A stretch of DNA of 64,000 bases, from positions 124,001-188,000 of the forward strand of contig JAGKQI010000026.1 of NCBI GenBank assembly GCA_018806915.1, given 5' to 3'. This document shows, one piece after another, positions 50,144 through 62,391 of the stretch. The notes beneath the pieces are model-generated. The model made no database searches. It worked only from the letters and a program-made list of their open reading frames with translations, and was not told the DNA's origin. How positions within the stretch are numbered: the stretch's first letter is position 1; every line of letters begins with the position of its first letter. Position numbers and translations under genes: made by a program. Source of the DNA: Phytophthora colocasiae (taxonomy: Eukaryota > Oomycota > Peronosporomycetes > Peronosporales > Peronosporaceae).

Positions 50144-52731
50144 ATGAGCCAGCAAGGAAGTGATCCCGGGAGCGATTATTTGCCTACACCTCCCGATTCC
50201 CCAAGATCCCCCGACGGTCCGCCATCTCCCCATTCCGACATCTCGCGACGTTCGTCGGGTCCGGCTCCAGACCACGCACGCCCGCTCTCATCCGATGAGG
50301 CTGGGCCGATGCCGGGCAGTCCAGGGCGGGATCGCCTGGTGCGCGAACGTGATCAACTAAGTCGTGAAGCCATGGAACTTTGGGCGCATGTCGACGCCAT
50401 GGAGCGGTTCCGGGCAGACCAGCAGGGCGAGATTGCGCGTCTGGAGCGCGAGATCGCTGATCTCGCGGAGGAAGCCTCTGATCTCGATGGATTGCGTATG
50501 CAGGTTCACCAGCTCCGATCGGAACGCGACGAGTTCGCGCGGCGTCTCAACTCTGCCCAGGCAGACCTAGATCGAGCTACAGAGGACCGGAATCGTTTGA
50601 CTGAAGAGGTGGAACAAGCCACCAACGAGATCCAGGATCTCCAGGCGGAAGCCCGGATCCATGCTTGCGATCTGGCTGAGGCGAAGCAAGACTCCGTCAC
50701 TGCCAAGGCCAGCTACAACCGGATCTCGGCTGATCTTGCACATCTCCAACTGGATTCCAGCCCCACGCCTTCGACAGGGGCTCCCACCCGATTGGCCCTG
50801 GCTGAGCGAGATCGTGCCTTGGCGGACTCCGCCGAGCGATCGCTTCCCTGACCAGTATCGCTGGTGAACGTGACCTAGCCACCGATCAACTCGCCCACGC
50901 TAACTCCGAACTGAACCGAGTCACTTCGGAGCGGGATCGCCTACTCGTAGAACGAGACCAAGCGTTCGCAGATCGCGACAGAGCACAGGCGGATCTCAGC
51001 ACCGAGCGACAGCGATCCACTCGTCTAGGTGCGCATATAGTCTAGATCCCCCTCCACCTGACCATGATCACTCATATTCTGTTTGTCGTAGAGGACGATC
51101 TGATCGGTACCCATGCCGAAGTGCAGGAGTTAGAAGCGAGTCTTCAAGCACTGCAGGAGAACTACGATCAAGCGGAAGATAACATATCGGCGACTACCAA
51201 CGTCCTGACCGAAATGGTGTCTCGGCTCCGCGCTGCTCAAGATGAACGGGGGGTCAAACGTGCTCTCAGTCCGCCCCCATCTCCTGCTACATCGCCCCCG
51301 CACAAGACCTCGCGGACGGAGCCTCCCCCGACCGATCACGACGCGGCCCCACCTGATGTTCCCGCTGGAGACCAACCCGGTGGCCAGGCCCAGGCGACCG
51401 AGCTCGAAGAAAAGCACGAGGAAGGCCCAGACCCCTTCGATCTGGGTCCTGAACCCGCGATCCCGACTGGGCCGGATGCGGAGGAAGCAGATCGCACCCA
51501 GGCCACCTCGCAAGTGACCGTGGAAGCACCTTCCCCGAAGAAGGGTGGCTCGGATCGGTCCAAACGTAAACCCGATCCAGAGCATGACGATGACGCGGAG
51601 GATTCTGGCGCTGGATCCGACGACGCTCTTCGGACTATGATACTCCGATCGCTGTCGTGGCACCGCCGGCATGGAAATCCTCCTCCGGCATCCGGTGATC
51701 AAGGGGGGCCTGCTCCATCGACGCCTCCGGCGCAGCCGACACCTCCGGGGGGCGGCTCCCCACAGACTCCGATCACTTCTCCTCAGGGGTCCCCGAGGGG
51801 TAGTCCAGCTGGCGGGAGCCCTCCCGGTGGGGGATCTCCGGGTGGCGGCTCTCCCGGCGGCTCGCCGCGCCCCCAGCTGCACCCTCCTCTGTTCGCGATC
51901 AGCTCGTCTATTCCCGGGTATGCGAACGTCCGGCAGTTTGCGGCTGGTGATGTCTTCCCGTGGGATCCGATGTTCGTCGGAACTTTGGCGATCGTCGGTA
52001 TGATCCTCTCCACATTGTCCAAGAGGCTGCTGCTACCTCCCGGATTCCTCTACCCCGCGAGATCACCGGCTAATCGCCCTTCCCGAGCTGGGGTCGGTTG
52101 GTTGGTTAGCCTGATCACTGGGCCCAACGTGCAGGCCCTACTTGCTACCCGACCTTGGGAGGTGCTCCGCAACCGACCGGCCCCCCTCACCTTCGATCTC
52201 GGTCTACATCGTCGTGCTGGGACTCTGCTGGGGCAGATCGCGGATGCCTACGCCGCCTTCGAGTCAGATCACCTGCAGGCCTACTGGGAATCGACCCATT
52301 ATCTCGAGATCACGAAGGCGATGTATGAAGCTGATCCTGATCTCCGTCGGTATTACCTCGAGCGTCGGCAACGGCGTAGCCGTACCGGAGAACGTTGGCG
52401 GCTGCTGTTGGGACGATTCCTGCCCATGATGCGGGCGATGTGGGCGGACATCGATCTTCTGCTCGATCCCTACTTCCTGCACTTCCCTACTATCCGTGAT
52501 CGGGTATACTGGTACCCCGGATCGGCCTCCCGAATGGCTAACCTGGCCCAGCCGACTCTGAACCGACCGGAGCCCACCGATCTGATCTCTGCGTTGGCAG
52601 AATGCGATCAGGAGGACCTTTGGCGCAACCATTACCGCGATCGGCCGGCAGATCACCCGTCCCAGCAGATCCCACGGCTCGAAAACAAGTTTAACCCGCC
52701 TGCCCCACCTACACCTCCTGGGACTCCCTGA
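50144..52731 (+). CDS. Antisense gene of family B (copy 2), two exons
   Basis: Reads inward from the 3' LTR, opposite to pol. Exon 1 50144-51028, intron 51029-51091, exon 2 51092-52731, predicted about 841 residues. Exon 1: Ser/Pro-rich N-terminus (YLPTPPDSPRSPDGPPSP), then a long coiled coil from about residue 65 (RDRLVRERDQLSREA, LERLEREIADL-type heptads). One base is lost near 50838 relative to copy 3, and 885 bases plus one gives exactly the phase the splice needs. Exon 2: more coiled coil, acidic stretch with basic cluster (KKGGSDRSKRKPDPEHDDD), Gly/Ser/Pro repeats, then the C-terminal domain with WESTHYLEITKAMYEADP, DLLLDPYFLHFP, YWYPGSAS and CDQEDLWRNHYRDRP. Homologous domain in family A (33845-35542). 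Biochemical role unknown; a regulatory or Gag-like structural role are both open. Confidence 0.72.
51029..51091 (+). other. Intron of antisense gene, B copy 2
   Basis: 63 bases: 5' site GTGCGC, branch-like CACCTGAC (about 51053-51060), 3' site TTTGTCGTAG. Unspliced reading stops at TAG 51042-51044. Exon 2 is open from its first base. Copy 3 has the same intron, same length, with a stronger GTACGT donor. Confidence 0.72.
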
Positions 52732-53103
52732 TCTCGCGATCTCGACCAGTCCGGAGGTGATCAGCTGAGCCTGGAGTCGGTCAGCACGCTTACATATTCT
52801 CTATCACGATCCGGTACTTCGCCACGCGATCCCGACTCCAGCCTAGCCTCTTTCAATTCCACGTAATCTTTCCAGCTTCAAAACCAGCGTTCTTCTCCAT
52901 ACTTACTCCACAGTTTCGATCCCACTTAGCGTCCTCGAAATCTCCATATCTTCCTTCCAATCACTCCGGTTTCACATGCATATACAAGAAAAATATAAAA
53001 TCTCCACGAAAAACATAAAATCTCCACATCCGATCCAGATAGACATCCAGATCAGCATCCGCGATCTCGGCGTTGTGACCCGGTCACGTCGCCTTCTCTG
53101 CGT
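52732..53103. other. Convergent spacer of B copy 2
   Basis: Same as 3793-4166 with few changes, including the AT-rich direct repeats at 52990-53028. No gene. Confidence 0.5.
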
Positions 53104-56100
53104 CTACACCTCTTCGTGCGACTGCATCACGCCAAACCGATTTCGGTTAGCATGATCACGTAGGAACGCGCTCAGTATGGCTCCACAGTTAAGATCAGCT
53201 TCGTCGACCCAAGTTGGTTCATCATAACCGACCCAGTGCACCAGGAATTCACGATAGATCCGGCCGTAGCGAGTCCGTTTCCCACTTCGCATGTCCGAGA
53301 TCCGTTCGACCTCGTACTCGTCGGCATCCAGATCTGGGACCCAACTGTCCTCCGGAAGGAGGATCTCATCGAAATCTAGCCGATCTGCTTCATCCACAGT
53401 CAACTCGACCCGCGGTCGATCCGGAAAATTCCGCACCAGCTTTAGCTTAGAAACATGAACCACCGGGAAGATATGGTAATCAGATCCCGCGATCTCCAGC
53501 TTAATCGTGAATTCGTTGAGCTTCTCTGCAACACGGAACGGGCCGTGCCAAAGGTGAGCGAGTTTACGTGCATACCCTTCCTTCACACGATCTAGGTATA
53601 GCCAAACTCGTGATCCAGCTTCGATCTGATGCGGATCGACATCCTCATTATGCCGATCGGCTCGATCTGCAATCGCCTCTCGTAGTCTAGCGTTGACCTG
53701 TTCTCGCGACTGCTGGTAGTATCTCTGAACCCGATATCTCCACCGTCTTGGATCGCGATCGTGGCGTCTGGTCGATCCGATCGGGATCGTTGCCTCCAAC
53801 GTCGATCTCGGATCCCATCCATGTACCAGGTAATGAGGGGTATCTCCCGAACCCGATCGTGAGCCGTGTTAATGGCGAAAGTCAATCTCTCCGCGTATTC
53901 ATCCCAGTCCTTTTGATCGAGATCTTGAACATACATCTTGATCGCCCTAGTCGCCGTTTGCACCATCCGTTCCGCAGTCCCGTTGGCTTGCGGCCGGTAG
54001 GCCATCGTCGCCCGTTGTCGCTGCCCCAGGATCCTAGTGAACGATCTGAAGAAGTCGGACATGAAACCCGGTTCTCGATCGTGCCTGATCATCTCGCTAG
54101 CACCAAATCTGCGGAACACGCATTCTTCATAAGATTCCGCGACGGTCTGGGCCGATCGGGAGGAACTGGCCTTTGCGATCACATATCCCGTGAACAGATC
54201 GACCCAGATCAGTAGTTCGGTGTTGCCTTTGTTGGATCTGGGCAGAGAAGGTATGTGATCCATCGCTATGATCTGGAATGGGTATGTCGCCTGCAGATTC
54301 CCCGGCGACTCGCCCCGGATCGTGGGTCTCCCCTTCCCGGTCTCACAATCTACACACTCGCCTACGTATCGCTGCACGCTCCGATATAATCCCCTCCAGT
54401 GGAAATGATCTCGGATCCGCTGATAAGTGCGTCCGATCCCCTGATGTCCTCCTTCCAGAGTCGTATGATAGTGGTGGAGGACATCCTGCTGTAGCGTTTC
54501 TGGAACTACAAGTCTCATCAGGCGATCGCGATCACCACTTGATCTCGGCCCTGGTGGGCAGTAAAACAGCAGATCTTGTTCATCTACCTCATACTCGGAG
54601 GCGATCTTGGCGTAGGATCCGGATTCGGCTCGAGTAAGATCCGCGATCTGCCCAGCCAGGTACTTCTTTAGTCCTGCGATCCAGACCTCCTCGTCCTGGG
54701 CTCGCCTGATCCGATCAACCCGCATCTCCCGGATCAGTTCCTCTCGCAAGACAGCGGCGCCAGGTCGCGCTCGGGCTGCACGCGTGGCTACTGCCGACAC
54801 TTGCACAGATTGATCTTCAACTCGAGGGATCAACACCTCATTAAGCCGATTCAGGGTGATCAGATCGCATCGATCTGCCTCATCGTGGACTTCGATCCCG
54901 CCTCCTCGCTGCAGCGCGGCACTCGCCAAGCTATCTGCGCTCCCATTCCAGTCTCTCTTCACATGGACCAGCTCATGATCCCCCCAATTCCGCAAGTGAT
55001 CTAGCACCTTCTGCTTCAGTAACGTCAATCCTGGCGCCTTGCAGTCGATCTCGCCCCGGACTTGTCGGATCACCAGATTCGAATCGCCACAAACAACCAA
55101 ACGGCGGCGTTCTAACTGTGCGATCATGCCAAGACCTAGCAAGAGTCCACGGTATTCCGCTTCATTGACAGTAAGGCTTTCAGCATAATCCGATCTAGCC
55201 TTGATCACTTTCCACTCTGGCAAACTCCACACGATCGCGCTGAAAGCGCCCCCTCCTCGTTTCACGCGTGCCGATCCGTCGAAACTTATAACCCACAGCT
55301 CCTCATCTGGGTCTACGGTGGGGATCGGCATCTGGATCCGACGTTTTGGTTCCTTTCGAGGCGCGATCGCGATCAGGGCTTCATCGATCTCCGATCTGGG
55401 CGTTATGTTAGCTGCGATCGCCCCCAGTATTTCGTCCTCTCCCTTCGTACACTTCGTGATCTCGAGTGTCCACGGGGACAGAAGAGCAGACCATTGTCCC
55501 AGACGTCCTTGGAGGCCGGCAGACTTGAACAGCCAGGCAAGCGTGGAGTGTCTGGTTAGGACCTTGATCCGACGTCCCACCAACAAGGTGTAGTGTAGAT
55601 CCAAGATTCGAAGTAGAGCCAACACCTCCTTTTCGGCAACATTATAATTCAGCTCGTTGGTCTTCAAGGTTCGGCTGGCAAACGCGACTGGGTGGTAGAT
55701 CTGGTCGTGTTCCTGCATTAGTGCGGCGGAAATCGCCCAATCACTAGCGTACACGATCACCACGGGTAACCTCGTCGTGTCGAAGTGACGAAGGATCGGG
55801 GTCGACGCGATCTTGGTCTTCAAGGCTGTAAACGCCCTGTATGCCCTACCCCACCTCTCGTCACCAGTCTTTAGGCCCAGGTTGGCTCCGATCTCGCTTG
55901 AACAGGGTGAAGACATCGCCCCCAAGTCAGGATCTGGTGTACTATCGCGTCTTTGAGTCGGGATATCTAGTGATCTATCCCGATCCGACTTAAGCGCGAC
56001 GGGATCTTGAGTGATCAGGTCCATGCTATCCATGATCTTTCGCAGATCTGGTCGCTTCTTCAGTTCTGCGAACTCCACCTCACGTAGTTCATATAGGACC

Positions 56101-58688
56101 GATGCATAGATCGCATAATCCTCGATGAACCGACTATAGTAATTCAAACTTCCAAGGAACGATTGCATAGATCGGAGTGATCCGGGGAATGGTAGATCCG
56201 TCAGAGACTTCAGGTCTTTCGGGTTTGCTTCCAATCCATCGATCGACACTTTGTGTCCGAGATATTCCACCTTATCCATGCCCCAGAAGCTCTTTGCCAC
56301 ACTGATCGAGAGATTCCACTTATCACAGGCCTCCAATAGGTCTTCCACCCGATCGCACATTTGATCCCATGATCCAGCCGTGATCAGGATATCGTCGATG
56401 TATGATCTCCGTCCTAGCACCGACGGGCGACCGGGATCTTCCGGGATTCCTGACTCGAACACATCCGCAGCGCCTTCCACATCTCCGGACTGGGAGATCT
56501 TCAAAAATCCATATAGGGCATTGTCCACAAGGCGTTGATAGATCTGAGGGGCGTTCTTCAGCCCGAACGGCATGCGATTCCACTCGAAAAGGCCAAATGG
56601 AGTGATGAAAGCCGAGATCGCGCGAGCTCGATCGGTCATTGATACGACCCAGAATCCACTCGCCATGTCTAATGAACAATACCAAAGAACCTTGTCAAGA
56701 TCTTCTAGCAGGTCATTGATCAGGGGCATCGGGTAGATCATCAGCCTTGTGAGACCGTTCACCAACCGATAATCGATACATAGTCGGATGTCTACACCGT
56801 TCTTCTTGATGATCACCACGATCGGAGATGCCCATGGCGATGTCGATGGCCGAATGATCTTGGCAGCTAGGAGTCCTTTGATAAGATCTGATACTTTCTC
56901 GCGAAACTGTGGCGCCACCTTTCGGACTCGTTGTGCGATCGGCTTTGCATCACCCACGTCGATATCGCATATAACACCCTTGGCCGCTGGAGGAAGTGCG
57001 TTTCCCTTTCCGATCAGGAGATGTCGCTTCTTCCAAATAATCTGTCGAAGTTTCTCGATCTCCTCCGGGTAGCCGATCCCGGATTCCCTACTTGCAGATC
57101 TTCAATCCTGACTTCTTCGGTGGTGGAGATCTGGATCTCTGGTACTACTGCGAGATTATCGGCTAGATCTTCGGCCGAAAAATCGCCACTTTCGTGTAAG
57201 TGGGTCTGATCAGCGTTCTCGATCCCTTCAGGAGATGTCGGATCCGGTTCATCCGTTGATTGATCACGCAGCCTATCGTCCTTGGCTGTCAAGATCAGTG
57301 TCTTTAACCATGGGGACGGCATCGGCGTCGGATTCATGTTTGATCTCGATTTGAAAATCTGGTTTTTCTGTTTTTACCTCGATCTCTTCTTCGCATGTCC
57401 GATCTGTCCGATCTAGGGCCTGATCTGGCAAGCTCTCATTCGTCTCAGTCTTACCGCCCCCAGCTTCGCCACTCGGGGTCTTGTCGGAACTGATCGTAAT
57501 CGGTGGGGTATCCATGGGATCCGGTTGGGGATCGATGAATGCGACCTTGACTTCGGCTGTATCGGTTGGTGATCGCGGTTCCAGTGTCGATATTGGTGCA
57601 GGATCAGGGTCGGTCCTGGTTGCCCCACCTCGGCGGAGTATGGATCGCGGCGTAACGTAGGTCGGCCGTTCGACCGACGGTAAGGGATCTCCACGGATTC
57701 CTGAGGTTCTGGTCTTGCGTCCACAGTCGCTTCTAGAGCTAGATTCTGCCACTCCATGTAACGTCGGGATCCGATCGACACAAACCCGGGGAATCGAGGC
57801 ACTTTTTCCTGATCAAGTACCATTCCAACATGTAATCTGTGATCCAGTCGTAAAATCTTCTCGCTCAAATTCGTGATCACTAAGTACCGAGTTCGGCCGG
57901 GTCCATTCACCACTGTAGGTACCCATTGGTCGCCTCTGGTCACCCACAATTTCTCTGTCGCCGATAATCTCACTCTCGATGCGATCTCTTCAGATCCCCC
58001 AACTGGGATATGTAGATCTTCCTCCACTTTTACCGATCTCACCTTCTCCCCGTATAATCTCTTGCGACCACTAAGTGGGATCCCCACTTCATTAGGTAAG
58101 CACATCGATCCCTTTGCAAGATCCATCCGGACCCCAGCCGGGATCATGAAATCCATACCCAGGATCGCATCTTGCCCGGATAGATCCCCGATCCAAATAT
58201 CGAAAAGTAGACCAGGTATCCCGCAAGCGTGATCTTGATCCTCGTTCCCTCGGTGGTGTACACATTATCACCGATCCCAACACACTCCTGTCTCTGACTA
58301 GTGTCAAAGTGGCACCCAACCTTACGAGCAAAGGTGGTATCCAAGATGGATACCTCGGCGCCAGTGTCCAGGAGCAAGATCGCTCTTTCGTGATTGATCT
58401 TGCCTGAGATCTTGGCTTGGCGGAACCATTTTCCGGGTGCGTGGTATTTCCAATACCCCCTGGACTCTCCTTCCTTGAGATCCAGAGCCACTTCCGCACC
58501 AGATCGAGAGAACTCATCGATCCGGGGAAGACTCGCGATCTTAGCAGTATACGAATGCAACTTACATGTATTACCGCGCAGATCCGAATTCTCCCTATCT
58601 TGATCTCTCGATTTCTTGTTCACATATGCATAGATGCAGTACTCAGAACGCTCGGCTCGTACCGGTTTCCAAACCGGCGAGCGTCCTA
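53104..58688 (-). pseudogene. pol: Protease-pol of B copy 2, several small indels
   Basis: Same order as copy 1: protease (LLDTGAEVS near 58355), linker, RT (YIDDILI), resident RNase H with TRH, second RNase H, integrase, chromodomain. The -1 frame from the slip site is open (TGG in the hairpin, AAA after VNK), unlike copies 1 and 3. Losses relative to copy 1: one base near 58203 and three near 58246 (protease), one near 57684, two near 57295 and one near 57068 (linker), one near 53845 (integrase tail). The largest open stretch is 56957-53592, RT to integrase. Most losses fall in runs of G or A, so consensus errors in the assembly are possible. Confidence 0.88.
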
Positions 58689-58695
58689 GTTTAAC
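58647..58695 (-). promoter_or_regulatory. -1 frameshift site and hairpin (B copy 2)
   Basis: GTTAAAC (58695-58689), TAG, then the hairpin ACGCTCG-CCGGTTTGGAAACCGG-TACGAGC-CGAGCGT. Here the -1 frame is open: GTT AAA CTA GGA CGC and onward into protease, giving a continuous Gag-Pro-Pol entry. Confidence 0.82.
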
Positions 58696-61013
58696 ATCTT
58701 TTCCACCTTCTCGGGGAACAATCCGGCATGTCGGGTCGGGTCGTACCACTTGCGGATCTGGTTGTAGAATTCTTCCATGGGGCATTCTCCAGCTTCATGG
58801 ATCTCCCCACAACCATGGCAGGTATACAGACAGCGATCCGTTGGGTGACCCCTCTTCCCGCACTTATCACAGGTTAGACGTCTCCAGCAGTCTAGATCCG
58901 TGTGCTTCCGCGATCCGCAGTGCAAACAGCGACCTCGATCGCGATCTGATCCCCCGCGATCCGTGATCCGGCCTCGATCTTGCGCGTTCACCTGCGATCG
59001 CGACTGATCCTGTTGGTGGGGAACGCCCCCAGTACCGATCTGCTTTTCTTCCGACGCGGCAAGATATATCCTTCGGAGATCGCCTTCAGAATCGGATCCG
59101 TCCGATCCGGATATTTCTTCTGATTCCGAGCTCGTATCTTGGGTTTGGATCGCCCGTACCACCGCTCGGGTGGGTGCCGCCGGGGCACTGGCCGGTGCCT
59201 TTTGTCTGTACTTCGATCCGAACGCAGATTTACGCTGCTCGCTTTTCGCCCGTTCCCGGGCACGAAGTACCTCCTCCAGTTCATCGACGTCGCTCAGTCG
59301 GAGTAGGGTCAGCCGATCAGCTAACTCCGGATCTCCCAATGTCTCGATGTAGTGGTCTACATGTTCCCGGCGGGCCTTAGGGCTCCCATCCTTGATTTTC
59401 AGTCTAGCACGTAAAGCCGCTACGTTGAGCCGGTAGAGATAGTCAAGGCGAGTCTCTTCTGATCGCTTGCGAGCGTGATAGTATTGCCACGCGACCGACA
59501 TACCCAACCCACAATACTGGGTCTGGAAACTGTTCAGCAGATCCGCCCACTTGGTTTTCGTCGTTCGACTGAGCTGCCTGTACCAGTTCTTTGCCGGTCC
59601 CACCATCAGATCTGCAAACGTGAGGCATTTTTCTTCTTCTGTAGCCTGATCACGCTGGAACGCTGACTTGACCTTACCGATCCAGGCCCGAGCGCGATCT
59701 TCGTCCAGATCTTTACCCGCAAAGTCTTTTAGATCCGAAATCGCTGAGATCCGGACCCGCTGGATCATCGACGATCCTCCTTGACCGATCGTTGCGGATA
59801 CGATCGCTGCTCGGCTCGACATCTGTCCACCGGAACTCGGTATGCCCAGATCGTCCGGATCGTATTCCCATGCATCGGGATCTGATGCGGTAACGGACTC
59901 CATATCAACATCCAACTCCCCTTTGATCGGCGATCGGGGTGTCACGAGACTCCGTTCTTTTAGGAAACGATCCATCGCCATCTGGAAGTAGTCGTCCAAC
60001 TTGTTGCTCGATCCAGTGGAATTAGTTGTCGGCGCGGTCTGGTCTGTCCGGATCCGGCGATTTTCCTGCTGATCAGGCGTCTTAGCCCCCAGTTTCGCAA
60101 CCACCGATCGTGTATCTTGTTTCTTCATACGCGATTTCAGGAATTTGGCACCGGAGGGGCCTAACGACATGCGTTGCAGCCTTCTTGGGCTGTCGGAATC
60201 TGGTTCCGAGGTCGCTGACGCGTAGCATGACGATCCAGTCTGATAGCCCGGATCGGGCGTCAGTGGGCGTTCGCCGACCAAGACTTTGAGAGAGTTGAAT
60301 AGGTCATGGGTTGCAGACTGAATCGCTTCCAGTTCCAGGTCAAATAGAGAGTTTGGGTCGAATTCTCCAGCCACTAAACCAGCCTCTTGGAGCAGATCAA
60401 GTAGAATCTTCACCGCGTTCAGGCGGTCCGAGCTAGTCCGGGGTTTCGACACTGGGCCGGTGAGGTTACCGATCTGGCGGACTTGTATGATCGTAAGAAC
60501 GGGATCGTTAAGCAAGGTTTCGCTTAGCATCTTCCTGTAATAGGCCTGCTCGATCGCGTCCTTGGTAATCGTCGATCCCGGGCTGATCATATCTTCTGGC
60601 TCTGAGTCTGGAGCTTTCAATTTCGTCCGGGTGCTCTTGATCTTCTTTTTCTTGGTCGATCTTGAGGCAACAGTGGACTTGGTGAGCAGATTAGGTTTCA
60701 GCTTTGCTGATTCCTTATCGCTCGTGTGCGGATCTCGATTCTCATCGAGATCCGCAATGGCCCTCGAAGGGGCCTTGGGAGGAATTCGAGGTTTTTCTTC
60801 AAGATCTGGATTGCGATCCAGGTCTGCCTCGTGCCTGTCAGTAGAGATCCTCCCAGAACTCTGCTGATCTGTGGATCTTTCCGTTTTCAGTGGTGCCTCC
60901 GCCGATCCAACATTCGTAGGCACTTCTTCCCCTTGTTCTTCCTTAATCTTGACATCTTCTTGGGACTCACGGTGATATCCGAAGTCACCAGAAGATCCGG
61001 GCACGCGCACCAT
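58686..61013 (-). CDS. gag: Gag, intact (B copy 2)
   Basis: 775 codons without interruption. Start ATG 61013, chosen because it abuts the LTR and begins the MVRVPGS stretch shared by both families; an upstream in-frame ATG lies within the LTR and is not shared with family A. Domains in order: acidic N-terminus (about 1-60); Lys/Arg-rich block near 135-150; conserved helical block (EQAYYRKMLSETLLNDP); capsid domain about 430-600 (SMIQRVRISAISDLKDF, GPAKNWYRQLSRTTK, YCGLGMSVAWQYYHARKR); basic stretch (ARERAKSEQRKSAFGSK); three zinc knuckles at about 690-740 (CLHCGSRKHTDLDC, CDKCGKRGHPTDRC, CHGCGEIHEAGEC); tail KMLN at the slip site. It would assemble particles and package element RNA. The best Gag of the window. 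Confidence 0.9.
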   Translation of the reverse strand: MVRVPGSSGDFGYHRESQEDVKIKEEQGEEVPTNVGSAEAPLKTERSTDQQSSGRISTDRHEADLDRNPDLEEKPRIPPKAPSRAIADLDENRDPHTSDKESAKLKPNLLTKSTVASRSTKKKKIKSTRTKLKAPDSEPEDMISPGSTITKDAIEQAYYRKMLSETLLNDPVLTIIQVRQIGNLTGPVSKPRTSSDRLNAVKILLDLLQEAGLVAGEFDPNSLFDLELEAIQSATHDLFNSLKVLVGERPLTPDPGYQTGSSCYASATSEPDSDSPRRLQRMSLGPSGAKFLKSRMKKQDTRSVVAKLGAKTPDQQENRRIRTDQTAPTTNSTGSSNKLDDYFQMAMDRFLKERSLVTPRSPIKGELDVDMESVTASDPDAWEYDPDDLGIPSSGGQMSSRAAIVSATIGQGGSSMIQRVRISAISDLKDFAGKDLDEDRARAWIGKVKSAFQRDQATEEEKCLTFADLMVGPAKNWYRQLSRTTKTKWADLLNSFQTQYCGLGMSVAWQYYHARKRSEETRLDYLYRLNVAALRARLKIKDGSPKARREHVDHYIETLGDPELADRLTLLRLSDVDELEEVLRARERAKSEQRKSAFGSKYRQKAPASAPAAPTRAVVRAIQTQDTSSESEEISGSDGSDSEGDLRRIYLAASEEKQIGTGGVPHQQDQSRSQVNAQDRGRITDRGGSDRDRGRCLHCGSRKHTDLDCWRRLTCDKCGKRGHPTDRCLYTCHGCGEIHEAGECPMEEFYNQIRKWYDPTRHAGLFPEKVEKMLN
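60994..61012 (-). other. Primer-binding site inside gag start (B copy 2)
   Basis: TGGTGCGCGTGCCCGGATC, identical to the other A and B sites, one base inside the LTR boundary. Confidence 0.75.
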
Positions 61014-62391
61014 TGTGGTGGAGCGGATCTGGCCAAAATCTGGTTGAGGCCGATCGCGATCGCCACTTGCGCCCAGACACCGACTAACGGAGGGGGTCCC
61101 CCGATGATCCGTGATCTTGTTGCGTGTAGTGTTCACCTTGTGTACCCGTCGGTAGGCGGGTTACGCTCTTCCAGGTAACTTCTGAAGATGTCTTGGGACG
61201 AGAAGAATGTCTTGGGTGACGTAGGGGGTGTGAGATAGCGTGGGAATACTTCACTCTACCTCGGAGGGGTTGATCCGGGTCACAGGCGAATACTCGAGCC
61301 TTAATCCGGTCGCCTGATCTTCGATCTAGGTCTTCCAAAGGTCCAATGTTGGGAATCTGGTACCTTCCTTTACGATGCTTGCCGCTTCCTATAGCGGGTG
61401 TCTTGATGGGTTGAGAGTCGACGAGATCGTCAGGCCAAGCAGCCAATTCCTTCCGATCCGTAGTTCGCACGTAAAGGATAGATCACTAGATAGGTAAAAC
61501 TGGCCAATGTATTATCCAGAATTAACCTCTATGCTAGATCTCTTCTCCTTACCTTCTTGATGCTGGTAGGCCAATGTAATTCCGGTTCCAGTCTTGGATG
61601 AAGGCACTTGTGATGTCCAGAGCAAATTCGATTCTGTTTATGGTTATTCCTATGTCTACTAGTCCCATCCTCATCTGCTATCCTACGATTACCTGACATC
61701 CGGCTACACAGCTGCCCTTCCGATCTTCGATCTTGATCTCACCTAATCCCTGATCGCGATCTCGATCTGGCGATCAGCCGATCTGGCGATCAGGGATCTG
61801 GCGATCAGCCGATCTGGCGATCTGGCGATCAGCCGATCAGCGATCAGCCGATCTCGATCAACCATCTCGGTCATCGATCTTGGTCCACCGTCTTGAACAA
61901 TGATCTCGATCAGCAGCCTTCATACTTGATCTCGCGTGCCTGTGCGTCGTCGACATTTCAGGTCTTGAGCTTCCCGGACTTGATCACCACTCCCCATGCG
62001 ACTAACACTGCCATCAGGTCCCTCGGCAAGCATCTCACGGTTATGTTGTCACCGGCCCACCATAGATCGCACCGGTCCCGACCCTCTGCTGCCTTGATCG
62101 CCTTCATGCGACCTCAGGCAAGGTGCCCTTTTCTCCTCCGACCCTGAGCCGCCACGCGGGACCGCACGGCGGGTTCTCCAATCACTTAGTCTCACTCGAC
62201 CAAGACGCCATCCATTCGTCGCTGGCGAGATCCAGACGAACATCGATCTGGATCCATTCGTCAGCCATCGTTCGCGCAATCTGGGGTCATCAACTGACAT
62301 CTTGCTTCGCCAGAGGCCCCTGTCGCTTGATCCGACTCTCTTAGGGCCTGACGTTGCCTTTTCTCGGATTTCTTATTCGCGCTTCACCACA
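61014..62391 (-). repeat. Family B LTR, 5' LTR of copy 2
   Basis: 1378 bases, 5' subtype. It carries CTCTTAGGG where the other LTRs have CTCTCTGGG, a change shared only with the LTR at 63115, which suggests that these two are sister copies. A GATC array lies at 61760-61860. Several small losses (for example near 61494 and 62015). Confidence 0.9.

Larger units (their letters stand above)
48637..62391 (-). mobile_element. Family B Gypsy element, copy 2, complete structure
   Basis: 5' LTR 61014-62391, gag 61013-58686, protease-pol 58688-53104, convergent antisense gene 50144-52731 (plus), 3' LTR 48637-50017; 13.75 kb. Flanks (GTTC left, AAGG right) show no target duplication, so at least one end has been rearranged. 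Gag and the -1 frame entry are intact. Pol carries about six small indels, mostly in base runs, and the antisense exon 1 one lost base. Confidence 0.92.
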
